Shown: one piece after another, positions 33,682 through 42,084 of the stretch
Layout: every line of letters starts with the position of its first letter
Position numbering within the stretch: the stretch's first letter is position 1
NCBI RefSeq assembly: GCF_003443675.1
Contig: NZ_CP031963.1
Span: forward strand, 5,306,501-5,370,500
Source of the DNA: Aquimarina sp. BL5
GTDB lineage: Bacteria > Bacteroidota > Bacteroidia > Flavobacteriales > Flavobacteriaceae
DNA: 64,000 bases
Reading direction: 5' to 3'
Translations under genes and position numbers: made by a program
Notes under the pieces: model-generated
Database searches by the model: none
What the model was told of the DNA's origin: nothing
What the model saw: only the letters and a program-made list of their open reading frames with translations

Positions 33682-34914
33682 ATGAAAGTAAGAAGATATA
33701 TTTTTGCCATAGGAGTTGTTATTTCGGCCTTATATGCTTGTAATAATGATGATGATGATGATGGTTTTGTTAGCATTCCACCAAGGGATTTTACAGAACA
33801 GCAAGAAGATGAAGAGCCAATAATACAGAGTTACTTAAAGACGCATTTTTTCACTTTAGTAGATAATAGTGCGAACCCTGACTATCAAATCATACAATTT
33901 GATACCATTGCTGGTGATAATAGCAGTCAGACTTCTATTTGGGATTCTGGACTTTTGGAATCCAAGACCGTAACCCTTAATGATATAGATTATACATTAT
34001 ATTTTTTGAAGAGAAATAATGGAGCCACATCTGAACGTAAGCCGACCTTTGCAGATTCAGCATTTGTAACGTATAGAGGAGAAATTTTTTATGATAATGT
34101 GGATCAAGATGGAGACGGGATTCCTGATAATGCAGATGTAGATGCAGATGGCGATAATGAGCCTGATAATATAAGTGATTCAGAAACCAAAACGGATAGT
34201 GATGGAGATGGGATTGCAGATGATGCGGATGTTGATAATAATCCTGACGAACCAGATAGTGATGGAGATGGAATAATTGATGAAAAGGATCAGGTAGATA
34301 ATAATAATCCAAATCGAAAAGTTTTTGATAGCGCGATTACTCCGGTATGGTTTGATTTAAATAGTGTTGTACCTGGATTTAGAGAAGGAACAATAGAAGT
34401 TAGTGGCGCTTCGGGTTTTATGGAGAATCCAGATAACGGTACTGTCGATTATAATATGGATTTTGGTGATTTTACCGTATTTATGCCTTCAGGACTAGCT
34501 TATTTCAATGAAATACAAACTGGTATTCCTCAATATTCACCACTTATATTTAGTATTCAGTTATACGGAATGAATCAAACAGATCACGATAGTGATGGTA
34601 TACCTTCTTATTTAGAAGATTTAGAGGCTGATTCTGATTTAAATGTTGATAGAGATGGTGATGGAGACTCAACAAATGATATTGGTGATAGAAACTTATC
34701 TAACGATGATACAGATGGAAGTGTAGTTCCCAATTTTTTTGATATAGATGATGATGGTGATGGAACGCTAACCATGGATGAAGTAACAGTTGATGATGCT
34801 AATGAAGATGGTTTTATTGATATAGATTTAGGTGAGATTATCTTTTATGACGATGATGGTGATGGAATACCAAACCATTTAGACCCCGACGATAGTGATC
34901 CTAAGAATGACTAG
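33682..34914 (+). CDS. FKBP-like lipoprotein with Asp-rich calcium-type insert
   Basis: A 410-residue lipoprotein from the ATG at 33682, which puts SALYACNNDDDDD at the lipobox; the longer frame from 33607 adds 25 residues with no signal character. An FKBP-type fold can be followed: FADSAFVTYRGEIF near 130, then VFDSAITPVWFDLNSVVPGFREG near 216-240, VFMPSGLAYFNEIQTGIP and PLIFSIQLYGM. Between the YRGEIF strand and VFDS lies an insert of about 70 residues of DxDGDGIxD repeats (thrombospondin type-3-like). More repeats form the C-terminus. Isomerase activity is uncertain because the aromatic pocket is only partly kept. Probably a surface protein. Confidence 0.82.
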   Translation: MKVRRYIFAIGVVISALYACNNDDDDDGFVSIPPRDFTEQQEDEEPIIQSYLKTHFFTLVDNSANPDYQIIQFDTIAGDNSSQTSIWDSGLLESKTVTLNDIDYTLYFLKRNNGATSERKPTFADSAFVTYRGEIFYDNVDQDGDGIPDNADVDADGDNEPDNISDSETKTDSDGDGIADDADVDNNPDEPDSDGDGIIDEKDQVDNNNPNRKVFDSAITPVWFDLNSVVPGFREGTIEVSGASGFMENPDNGTVDYNMDFGDFTVFMPSGLAYFNEIQTGIPQYSPLIFSIQLYGMNQTDHDSDGIPSYLEDLEADSDLNVDRDGDGDSTNDIGDRNLSNDDTDGSVVPNFFDIDDDGDGTLTMDEVTVDDANEDGFIDIDLGEIIFYDDDGDGIPNHLDPDDSDPKND

Positions 34915-34920
34915 TAATAA

Positions 34921-34953
34921 AAAAACTCCGGTATTTACCGGAGTTTTTTTATA
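34921..34953. terminator. Terminator after the FKBP-like lipoprotein gene
   Basis: AAAAACTCCGGT (34921-34932) pairs with its exact complement at 34937-34948 around a 4-nt loop, with T-runs on both sides. It can stop this gene and the converging porin-family gene. Confidence 0.85.
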
Positions 34954-34973
34954 CATATAATCTAAGAAAGAAC

Positions 34974-35591
34974 TTATAAATCTAAAGCTAAACTTACTAT
35001 AAATTGATTTGGTCTAGAATCTACTCTGATTGTTTGACCTGTATTTTCATCAATTGTTTGAGCTTGATTTTCAGAAATTCCTCTTTCATACCTTAAGTCT
35101 ATATTAAGACGTCTTATTTGTAGTCCAACTCCAAATTGAAAACCAACAGTAAATTCATTTTTCACTTCACTTAGTCTTATATCTTCTAAGTCATTGTCTA
35201 CAATGTATTGTAATGAAGGACCACCAAAAATATGTAAAGGTCCTAAAAGGTATACCCCCGCCAGAATAGGTAGATCTAGTTTCTTTATATTGTAATCTAG
35301 TTTTCTGTTATCAAGCGAAAATGAGCTGCTATTCTGAGTATATTGTAGTTCTGGTTTTAGATAAAAACTGTCAGTAATATCTCCTCTTAAGAAAACCCCA
35401 ATGTGATAACCTACACGATCATCAGCATTTTCGGATACTAAATTACTACCAGCGTTGGTAACATCATTGAATTCAATTTTACCATTATCTCCATAATTAA
35501 GACCAGCTTTTACACCAAAGTTGATTCCTTTTTCTTGTGCGATAAGTCCGAAGGAGTTAAAAAGAATTAAAAACACTAATACGTTTTTCAT
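34974..35591 (-). CDS. Outer-membrane beta-barrel protein (PorT-like)
   Basis: A 205-residue protein with a signal peptide (FLILFNSFGLIAQEKG) and a series of amphipathic strands: INFGVKAGLNYGD, YHIGVFLRGDITDSFYLKPELQYTQ, LDLPILAGVYLLGPLHIFGGPSLQYIV, FTVGFQFGVGLQIRRLNIDLRYERG and a C-terminal FIVSLALDL ending in Leu. This matches the PorT/outer_membrane_beta-brl family common in Bacteroidetes. The function is generic (barrel of about eight strands). Single-gene unit with a shared terminator downstream. Confidence 0.87.
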   Translation of the reverse strand: MKNVLVFLILFNSFGLIAQEKGINFGVKAGLNYGDNGKIEFNDVTNAGSNLVSENADDRVGYHIGVFLRGDITDSFYLKPELQYTQNSSSFSLDNRKLDYNIKKLDLPILAGVYLLGPLHIFGGPSLQYIVDNDLEDIRLSEVKNEFTVGFQFGVGLQIRRLNIDLRYERGISENQAQTIDENTGQTIRVDSRPNQFIVSLALDL

Positions 35592-35687
35592 TTTAAATGA
35601 GTTTTAAAAGATGAATAAATAATTAAATATTTTTGGTGGTTAGTGTTTCCTTTATAACGAAAATGGATTCAGATTATTCTAATGAAC

Positions 35688-35722
35688 ATAAAAAAAAGCC
35701 TTCCGTAAAAGAACAGAAGGCT
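35688..35722 (-). terminator. Terminator of the transketolase operon
   Basis: AGCCTTC (35697-35703) pairs with GAAGGCT (35716-35722); with a G-T pair the stem extends to about 10 bp. Read on the minus strand, the stem is followed by a run of eight T. It lies about 35 nt after the transketolase C-subunit stop. Confidence 0.75.
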
Positions 35723-35755
35723 GTAATATGTGTTTAATTTAACAAGCAGGATATG

Positions 35756-36709
35756 TTATTTTCTCTTTATAACTTTTTCTGCAGCATTAATTATAGATTC
35801 AGCATTTAATCCATATTTTTCCATTAGTTGATCAGGAGTTCCACTTTCTCCAAAAGTATCATTAGTAGCGATAAATTCTTGTGGAGTAGGATGATTTTGG
35901 GCTAATACTCGAGATACACTTTCTCCAAGTCCTCCTAAAAAGTTGTGCTCTTCTGCAGTAACGATGCAGCCTGTCTTTTTAACTGAGTTCAAAATCGCTT
36001 CGTTATCAAGAGGCTTAATGGTGTGAATATTTATTACTTCAGCGCTGATACCCTTTTCTTGTAAAGTTTCCGCGGCTAGTAATGCTTCCCATACCAAGTG
36101 TCCAGTAGCCACAATTGTAACATCAGTACCCTCTTGTAAGTGAACAGCTTTTCCTATTTCAAATTTTTGATCTTCTGGAGTGAAGTTAGCTACTTTAGGT
36201 CTTCCGAAACGTAAGTATACTGGACCTTCGTAATCGGCGATTGCAATAGTAGCTGCTTTGGTTTGATTGTAATCACAAGGATTGATTACGACCATTCCAG
36301 GTAACATCTTCATTAATCCAATGTCTTCTAAAATCTGATGTGTAGCACCATCTTCTCCTAATGTTAAACCTGCGTGAGATGCACATATTTTTACATTTTT
36401 TCCACTGTATGCAATGGACTGACGTATTTGATCATAAACACGACCTGTAGAAAAATTTGCAAAAGTCCCTGTAAAAGGTATTTTACCACCAATAGTTAAT
36501 CCTGCAGCGATACCCATCATGTTAGCTTCAGCAATTCCGATCTGAAAAAAACGATCTGGATTATTTGCTATAAAAGCATCCATTTTTAGAGAACCAATAA
36601 GATCCGCACAAAGTGCTACAACATTTTCGTTTGTTTTTCCAAGTACTTCAAGACCTGCTCCAAAACCGGAACGAGTGTCATTTTTTCCTGTATCTATATA
36701 TTTTTTCAT
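35756..36709 (-). CDS. Transketolase, C-terminal subunit
   Basis: A 317-residue protein with the pyrimidine-binding and C-terminal domains of transketolase. DRFFQIGIAEANMMGIAAGLTIGGKIPF near 53-80 carries the Glu that activates thiamine diphosphate. VYDQIRQSIAYSGKNVKICASHAGLTLGEDGATHQ near 90-124 and the MVVINPCDYNQTKAA region follow, then the C-terminal Rossmann-like domain. It pairs with the N-terminal subunit encoded 50 nt upstream; the two correspond to one full transketolase chain. Split transketolases are normal in many bacteria and are not a frameshift here. Acts in the non-oxidative pentose phosphate pathway. Confidence 0.93.
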   Translation of the reverse strand: MKKYIDTGKNDTRSGFGAGLEVLGKTNENVVALCADLIGSLKMDAFIANNPDRFFQIGIAEANMMGIAAGLTIGGKIPFTGTFANFSTGRVYDQIRQSIAYSGKNVKICASHAGLTLGEDGATHQILEDIGLMKMLPGMVVINPCDYNQTKAATIAIADYEGPVYLRFGRPKVANFTPEDQKFEIGKAVHLQEGTDVTIVATGHLVWEALLAAETLQEKGISAEVINIHTIKPLDNEAILNSVKKTGCIVTAEEHNFLGGLGESVSRVLAQNHPTPQEFIATNDTFGESGTPDQLMEKYGLNAESIINAAEKVIKRK

Positions 36710-36759
36710 GAATATTTTTTTAAGTCATTTCTGTAAAACAGAAATCTCTTTTGTATGCC

Positions 36760-37605
36760 TTAATAGTCTCCTAAAGTCTCAGGGTTTTGTGCTAGACCTA
36801 TTTCTAATTGTTCGTCATTTGGAGCTTTACCGTGCCATGCATGGGTGTGCATCATAAAATCTACTCCATGCCCCATAACAGTGTGCATTAGTACACAAAC
36901 TGGTTTTCCTTTTCCAGTTCTGCTTTTTGCTTCATTTAAACCTTCTAATACAGCTGTAATGTTATTTCCTTCTTTAATTTCCATAACATCCCAACCAAAA
37001 GCCTCAAATTTAGCTCTAAGACTACCTAAAGGTAATACGTCATCAGTTGATCCGTCAATTTGTTGCCCATTAAGGTCGATAGTAGAGATAAGATTGTCTA
37101 CTTTTTTTCCTGAAGCATACATAGCTGCTTCCCAAATCTGTCCTTCTTGTAATTCTCCATCTCCGTGAAGACTATATACAATATGGTTGTCATTATTCAG
37201 CTTTTTTGCTTGCGCGGCTCCAATAGCTACAGACATTCCTTGTCCAAGAGATCCTGAAGCAATTCGAATACCCGGAAGACCTTCATGTGTAGTAGGATGT
37301 CCCTGAAGTCTACTATTGATTAATCTGAACGTGTTTAACTCTTCCACCGGAAAATACCCACTTCTCGCTAATACACTATAAAAAACTGGAGAAATGTGTC
37401 CATTAGACAAGAAAAAAAGATCTTCTTCTTTTCCATCCATATCGAAACCATCTTTTCTTTCTAGAATTTCTTGATAAAGAGCTACAAAAAATTCTGTGCA
37501 CCCCAGAGAACCACCTGGATGTCCTGAGTTTACTTTGTGAACTTGTCGTAGAATATCTCTACGAACCTGAGTTACAAAATCTTCTAATTGTTGTGTTTTT
37601 GGCAT
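36760..37605 (-). CDS. Transketolase, N-terminal subunit
   Basis: A 281-residue thiamine-diphosphate-binding half of transketolase. KVNSGHPGGSLGCTEFFVALY near 22-42 is the N-terminal signature. GQGMSVAIGAAQAKKL, HGDGELQEGQIWEAAMYA (the GDG...N cofactor motif with NLISTIDLNGQQIDG) and HTVMGHGVDFMMHTHAWHGKAP complete the active site. It should form the enzyme with the subunit encoded next. Together they interconvert xylulose 5-phosphate, ribose 5-phosphate and their partners, and supply ribose phosphate for PRPP-using enzymes such as NAMPT. Confidence 0.95.
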   Translation of the reverse strand: MPKTQQLEDFVTQVRRDILRQVHKVNSGHPGGSLGCTEFFVALYQEILERKDGFDMDGKEEDLFFLSNGHISPVFYSVLARSGYFPVEELNTFRLINSRLQGHPTTHEGLPGIRIASGSLGQGMSVAIGAAQAKKLNNDNHIVYSLHGDGELQEGQIWEAAMYASGKKVDNLISTIDLNGQQIDGSTDDVLPLGSLRAKFEAFGWDVMEIKEGNNITAVLEGLNEAKSRTGKGKPVCVLMHTVMGHGVDFMMHTHAWHGKAPNDEQLEIGLAQNPETLGDY

Positions 37606-37754
37606 TGTAATGCTAATTGGCTTAATGATTAAGGCGCAAAAATACAGGTTTTGATTACCGTGGCAAAATGTCTGTACACCTTTTAATTAAGATACCATTG
37701 TTAATAACGAAAAGTTTTCGGAAACTTCGATTTATCAAAGTAGTTTTAGTTAGT

Positions 37755-37762
37755 TATCTTTG
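37755..37762 (+). promoter_or_regulatory. -7 promoter box of tgt
   Basis: TATCTTTG fits TAnnTTTG and lies 20 nt before the tgt ATG, giving a short leader. No clear -33 element is seen. Confidence 0.55.
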
Positions 37763-37782
37763 CGCTCTACGAAATAAAAACT

Positions 37783-38913
37783 ATGCAATTCGACCTATTA
37801 TCTAAGGATCCTCAAAGTAAGGCCAGAGCTGGAAAAATAACTACTGATCACGGGGCTATTGAGACTCCAATTTTTATGCCTGTTGGGACAGTAGGGACTG
37901 TTAAGGGGGTTCATCAGAGAGAACTAAAAAATGATATCAATCCAGATATCATTTTAGGAAACACGTATCATTTATATTTAAGACCTCAAACTCCTATTTT
38001 AGAGAAAGCAGGAGGATTGCATAAATTCATGAATTGGGATCGAAATATTCTTACAGACAGTGGAGGTTATCAGGTGTATTCTTTATCAGCAAATCGAAAA
38101 ATCAAAGAAGAAGGGGTTAAATTTAAATCTCATATAGATGGCTCTTATCACGTTTTTACTCCAGAAAATGTGATGGAAATACAACGTACAATTGGAGCAG
38201 ATATTATTATGGCCTTTGATGAATGTACTCCTTATCCTTGTGATTATAGATATGCCAAAAGAAGTATGCATATGACACACAGGTGGTTAGATAGATGTAT
38301 GCAACATCTCGAAAAAATACCTGTTAAATATGGGTATGATCAGACCTTTTTCCCGATCGTGCAAGGAAGTACGTATAAAGACCTAAGAAGACAGTCTGCA
38401 GAATACATAGCAAATGCTGGTGCTGAAGGAAATGCTATAGGAGGGTTGTCTGTAGGTGAACCTGCTGAAGAAATGTATGCAATGACGGAAGTAGTTACCG
38501 AAATTTTGCCCGAAGACAAGCCTAGATATTTGATGGGTGTAGGGACGCCTATTAATATTTTAGAAAATATTGCTTTGGGAGTAGACTTGTTTGATTGTGT
38601 AATGCCAACGCGTAATGGAAGAAATGGAATGTTGTTTACGGCTCATGGAACTATAAATATAAAGAACAAAAAGTGGGAAGATGATTTTTCACCCATTGAT
38701 GAAATGGGAATTACATATGTGGATACAGAGTATTCCAAAGCCTATTTAAAACATCTTTTTACTGTAAACGAATTATTAGGAAAACAAATAGCTACCATTC
38801 ATAATTTAGGATTTTATTTATGGTTGACTCGAGAAGCAAGAAAACATATCTTAGCAGGAGATTTTAATTCCTGGAAAAATATGATGGTTAAACAAATGGA
38901 TAAAAGACTATAA
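37783..38913 (+). CDS. tgt: tRNA-guanine transglycosylase (Tgt)
   Basis: A 376-residue enzyme that swaps guanine 34 for preQ1 in tRNAs with GUN anticodons. The active-site blocks are present: ILTDSGGYQVYSL near 87-99 (general Asp), IMAFDECTPYP near 143-153, GGLSVGEPAEEMY near 223-235, and LFDCVMPTRNGRNGMLFT near 263-280 (nucleophile Asp and RNA loop). The zinc cluster C-x-C-x2-C usually found just before YSKAYLKHLF is absent: that stretch reads DEMGITYVDTEYSK. The later His in TIHNLGFY is kept. The fold appears otherwise complete. It is followed by an LptG-like gene after one base. Confidence 0.95.
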   Translation: MQFDLLSKDPQSKARAGKITTDHGAIETPIFMPVGTVGTVKGVHQRELKNDINPDIILGNTYHLYLRPQTPILEKAGGLHKFMNWDRNILTDSGGYQVYSLSANRKIKEEGVKFKSHIDGSYHVFTPENVMEIQRTIGADIIMAFDECTPYPCDYRYAKRSMHMTHRWLDRCMQHLEKIPVKYGYDQTFFPIVQGSTYKDLRRQSAEYIANAGAEGNAIGGLSVGEPAEEMYAMTEVVTEILPEDKPRYLMGVGTPINILENIALGVDLFDCVMPTRNGRNGMLFTAHGTINIKNKKWEDDFSPIDEMGITYVDTEYSKAYLKHLFTVNELLGKQIATIHNLGFYLWLTREARKHILAGDFNSWKNMMVKQMDKRL

Positions 38914-38914
38914 T

Positions 38915-39991
38915 TTGAAAATATTAGACTGGTACATACTTAAAAGATATTTGGGGACATTTTTCACGATGATTCTCATGTTTATTCCAATCGGTATTAT
39001 AGTAGACCTTTCAGAAAAAATAGATAATATATTAGAGCATAAAGCGCCATTTGCTGCAGTCGCGTCTTATTATCTTGATTTTACAATATATTTCGCAAAC
39101 CTGCTATTTCCATTATTTGTCTTTCTTTCTGTGATTTGGTTCACTTCTAAATTGGCTAATAAAACAGAGATTATCGCTTTTTTAAGTTCTGGTGTTTCGT
39201 TTTGGAGATTTCTTAGACCTTATATGATAGGAGCTATTTTAATTTGTGTGGGAGCCTTGGCAATGGGTTTGTTCTTAGCACCCAAGGCAAGTCAAGGATT
39301 TAATGAATTTAAATATACATATTTAAAGAAAGGTAAAAAAGTACAAGAAACCAGAAATGTATACCGACAATTAAATGATAGTATTTTCTTATATGCTAAT
39401 GATTTTAAGCCACTTAAGAAGAAGGCGACGAATTTTACATTAGAATATTTTGATGGAAATAAACTGGTAACCAAAATTTCTGCAAGAACGATAACTTTTA
39501 TTGAAAAGGATAGTATTTATGAACTAAGAGATTTTGTAAAGCGAACAGTTTTAGAAAATGAAGATATTATTGAGAAAGCTAGAAAAAAAGACACGGTATT
39601 ACCTTTTAATATTGATGAATTTACACCAGTGACGTATGTAGCGGAAACTCTTAATTATGTGGAATTAAGTAAGTTTATTGAGAAAGAAAGTAAACGTGGC
39701 TCGTCTGATATCAATCGTTATAAAGTGGTAGCTTACAAAAGATGGAGTATTCCGGTTTCTGCATTTATTTTAACGGTTATAGGGGTTGCTGTTTCTTCTA
39801 TGAAAAGAAGAGGAGGAATGGGAGTGAATCTTGCCGTCGGTATTTCGTTAGCCTTTGTTTTTATCTTTTTTGATAAAGTACTGGGTACAATGGCTAATCA
39901 ATCTGATTTTCCGCCTTTGGTGGCTGTATGGTTTCCCAATGTTTCTTTTGGAATTTTAGCTATTTATCTATTGTATAATGCCAAACGTTAA
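38915..39991 (+). CDS. LptF/LptG-family permease (YjgP/YjgQ)
   Basis: A 358-residue inner-membrane protein of the lipopolysaccharide export ABC system. It starts with TTG one base after the tgt stop; the beginning KILDWYILKRYLGTFF matches the family exactly, which supports this start. Three membrane helices precede a large periplasmic jellyroll domain (about 125-260) and three follow it (ISVSAFILTVIGVAVSSMKRRGG, LAVGISLAFVFIFFDKVLG, WFPNVSFGILAIYLLY). It works with LptB, LptC and the partner LptF to pull LPS from the inner membrane. LptG is the likely assignment because of the KRYLG start. It overlaps the next gene by 14 nt. Confidence 0.9.
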   Translation: MKILDWYILKRYLGTFFTMILMFIPIGIIVDLSEKIDNILEHKAPFAAVASYYLDFTIYFANLLFPLFVFLSVIWFTSKLANKTEIIAFLSSGVSFWRFLRPYMIGAILICVGALAMGLFLAPKASQGFNEFKYTYLKKGKKVQETRNVYRQLNDSIFLYANDFKPLKKKATNFTLEYFDGNKLVTKISARTITFIEKDSIYELRDFVKRTVLENEDIIEKARKKDTVLPFNIDEFTPVTYVAETLNYVELSKFIEKESKRGSSDINRYKVVAYKRWSIPVSAFILTVIGVAVSSMKRRGGMGVNLAVGISLAFVFIFFDKVLGTMANQSDFPPLVAVWFPNVSFGILAIYLLYNAKR

Positions 39992-40892
39992 GCTTCAGAA
40001 TTACCTGCATTTTCATTTTATAGTCTTTGTATGGGGATTTACAGCAATACTTGGAGAATTAATTTCTATTGATGCCTTACCTTTAGTATGGTATAGAATG
40101 TTAATGGCTTCGGGATTTATTTATATCTATGTCTATATAAGAAAGGTATCCCTAAATATTTCTACAAAACTTCTAGTGACATTATGTATTGCTGGAGCGA
40201 TCATAGCGCTGCATTGGATTACATTTTTTGCTGCAATAAAAGCATCTAATGTTTCTATAACCTTAGCCGTATTATCTACTGGAGCGTTTTTTACTTCAAT
40301 TTTAGAACCTATTTTCTATAAACGTAAGCTGATATGGTATGAAGTCGTATTTGGCCTTATGGTGATTTGTGGACTCTATATTATTTTTAATGTAGAAGGA
40401 GATTATTATTTAGGTATTATATATGCCATATGTTCAGCTTTTTTGTCTTCTGTTTTTTCATTAATTAACGGAAAGATTGCACAGCAGTATACTCCATCAA
40501 TGATTTCTTTTTACGAATTATTAAGCGGTGTTGGTTTTGTGACTATTTATTTAATTGGAGTTTCTTTTTTAGGAAACGAGAATGACGGTTTTTCAGTTGC
40601 TTTCTTTCAATTATCAACTTCGGATTGGGTGTATCTTATTATTTTAGCATCTTTTTGTACAGCGTATGCTTTTATTGGTTCTGTTCAGGTAATGAAATAC
40701 TTAAGCCCGTACACGGTAATGTTGACTATCAATTTGGAACCAGTTTATGGAATAGTATTGGCTTATTTAATTTTTGGAGATTCAGAAAAAATGAATCCAG
40801 GATTTTATTATGGAGCCCTTATTATATTAGGCACTGTCGTGTTAAACGGAATATTTAAAAATATTAAAAAAAGAAAAAGACAAAGGTCTTAA
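39978..40892 (+). CDS. EamA/DMT-family transporter
   Basis: A 304-residue membrane protein with ten predicted helices in two repeats: FHFIVFVWGFTAILGELIS through LYIIFNVEG, and LGIIYAICSAFLSSVFSLINGK through GALIILGTVVLNGIF. The internal blocks ALHWITFFAAIKASNVSITLAVLS and MKYLSPYTVMLTINLEPVYGI are typical of EamA domains. It exports or takes up small metabolites; the substrate is unknown. The start overlaps the LptG-like gene by 14 nt, so translation is probably coupled. It ends in a short basic tail. Confidence 0.92.
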   Translation: MPNVKLQNYLHFHFIVFVWGFTAILGELISIDALPLVWYRMLMASGFIYIYVYIRKVSLNISTKLLVTLCIAGAIIALHWITFFAAIKASNVSITLAVLSTGAFFTSILEPIFYKRKLIWYEVVFGLMVICGLYIIFNVEGDYYLGIIYAICSAFLSSVFSLINGKIAQQYTPSMISFYELLSGVGFVTIYLIGVSFLGNENDGFSVAFFQLSTSDWVYLIILASFCTAYAFIGSVQVMKYLSPYTVMLTINLEPVYGIVLAYLIFGDSEKMNPGFYYGALIILGTVVLNGIFKNIKKRKRQRS

Positions 40893-40915
40893 TACTAGTT
40901 TAACAAGTATTGTTT

Positions 40916-40923
40916 TATATTTG
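40916..40923 (+). promoter_or_regulatory. -7 promoter box of accA
   Basis: TATATTTG matches TAnnTTTG and lies 39 nt before the accA ATG. No -33 TTG at 19 nt is evident. Confidence 0.55.
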
Positions 40924-40962
40924 TCTGCTAACCCTAGTTAAAAAATAAAATATATTCTTGAT

Positions 40963-41916
40963 ATGGAATATTTAGAATTTGAACTCCCCATAAAAGAACT
41001 CGAGGAACAATTTGAGAAAGCTTGCGCTATAGGAGCGGAAAGTGACGTTGATGTTACTGACACCTGTAAGCAGATCGAAAAGAAGTTAAACGAGACAAAA
41101 AAGGAAATTTATAAAAACCTTACTGCTTGGCAGAGAGTACAATTGTCCAGACATCCATCTAGGCCATATACCTTAGATTACATTAATGCAATCTGTGGTG
41201 ATTCTTTTTTAGAATTGCACGGAGATCGTAATGTTAAGGACGATAAAGCTATGATAGGAGGTCTTGGTAAGATTGGTGATCAAAGCTTTATGTTCATTGG
41301 TCAACAAAAAGGATACAATACAAAGACAAGGCAATATAGAAACTTTGGGATGGCTAATCCAGAAGGATATAGAAAAGCGCTTCGTTTGATGAAAAGTGCT
41401 GAGAAATTCAATATTCCTGTAGTTTGTTTTGTTGATACTCCAGGAGCTTATCCAGGTCTGGAAGCAGAAGAAAGAGGACAAGGAGAAGCTATTGCTAGAA
41501 ATATTCTAGAAATGACTCGTCTTAAAGTTCCTATTATTGTTATCATTATTGGAGAAGGAGCTAGTGGTGGAGCATTAGGAATTGGAGTAGGAGATAAAGT
41601 CTTAATGCTAGAGAATTCTTGGTACTCTGTAATTTCTCCAGAAAATTGTTCTTCTATATTATGGAGAAGCTGGGAGCAAAAAGAAATCGCAGCAGAAGCT
41701 TTAAAATTAACTGCAAAAGATAGTGCTAAACTTAAAGTTGTGGACGAAATCGTGAGAGAACCACTTGGTGGAGCACATAGTGATCGCGAAAAAACATTTA
41801 AAGCGGTACGAGACAAAATTTTATCGTCTTTTGATGAGATGAAAAACTTATCACCAGAAGAATTGGTGGAAAAACGTATGGATAAATATGCAAATATGGG
41901 AGTCTTCAAAGGCTAA
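40963..41916 (+). CDS. accA: Acetyl-CoA carboxylase carboxyltransferase subunit alpha
   Basis: A 317-residue alpha subunit that, with AccD, transfers the carboxyl group from biotin to acetyl-CoA in the first step of fatty acid synthesis. The N-terminal helix pair ([29 protein letters not shown]) is normal. The crotonase-fold core has [52 protein letters not shown] and [21 protein letters not shown], with the oxyanion-forming Gly-Gly pairs. Length matches E. coli AccA. Own promoter and terminator. Confidence 0.97.
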   Translation: MEYLEFELPIKELEEQFEKACAIGAESDVDVTDTCKQIEKKLNETKKEIYKNLTAWQRVQLSRHPSRPYTLDYINAICGDSFLELHGDRNVKDDKAMIGGLGKIGDQSFMFIGQQKGYNTKTRQYRNFGMANPEGYRKALRLMKSAEKFNIPVVCFVDTPGAYPGLEAEERGQGEAIARNILEMTRLKVPIIVIIIGEGASGGALGIGVGDKVLMLENSWYSVISPENCSSILWRSWEQKEIAAEALKLTAKDSAKLKVVDEIVREPLGGAHSDREKTFKAVRDKILSSFDEMKNLSPEELVEKRMDKYANMGVFKG

Positions 41917-41940
41917 CCCCTAATAAATCACTTGACACAA

Positions 41941-41972
41941 AAATCTGAAGTTTTTGACTTCGGATTTTTTTA
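41941..41972 (+). terminator. Terminator after accA
   Basis: AAATCTGAAGT (41941-41951) pairs with ACTTCGGATTT (41957-41967) with one mismatch around a 5-nt loop, followed by a T-run. Confidence 0.8.
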
Positions 41973-42013
41973 TGCTTATTAACAATATAATTAAGTTATC
42001 AACAGTTCATTTG

Positions 42014-42043
42014 TTGAAGACCGGTGGACATTCATTATCTTTG
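42014..42043 (+). promoter_or_regulatory. dnaB promoter
   Basis: TTG at 42014-42016 and TATCTTTG at 42036-42043 are separated by 19 nt, matching the Bacteroidetes primary-sigma promoter. Transcription should start near 42050, 35 nt before the preferred dnaB ATG. Confidence 0.65.
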
Positions 42044-42084
42044 TATAGGGTCCATCTCTTTACAATTTTTTTACATTCGTGGTT

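Noticed and set aside
35756..37605. Two transketolase pieces as a frameshifted or broken gene
   Set aside because: Both parts have proper starts and ends and match the common split transketolase of many bacteria.
41448..41909. A 153-codon frame antisense to accA
   Set aside because: Complete overlap with a housekeeping gene and no domain similarity.
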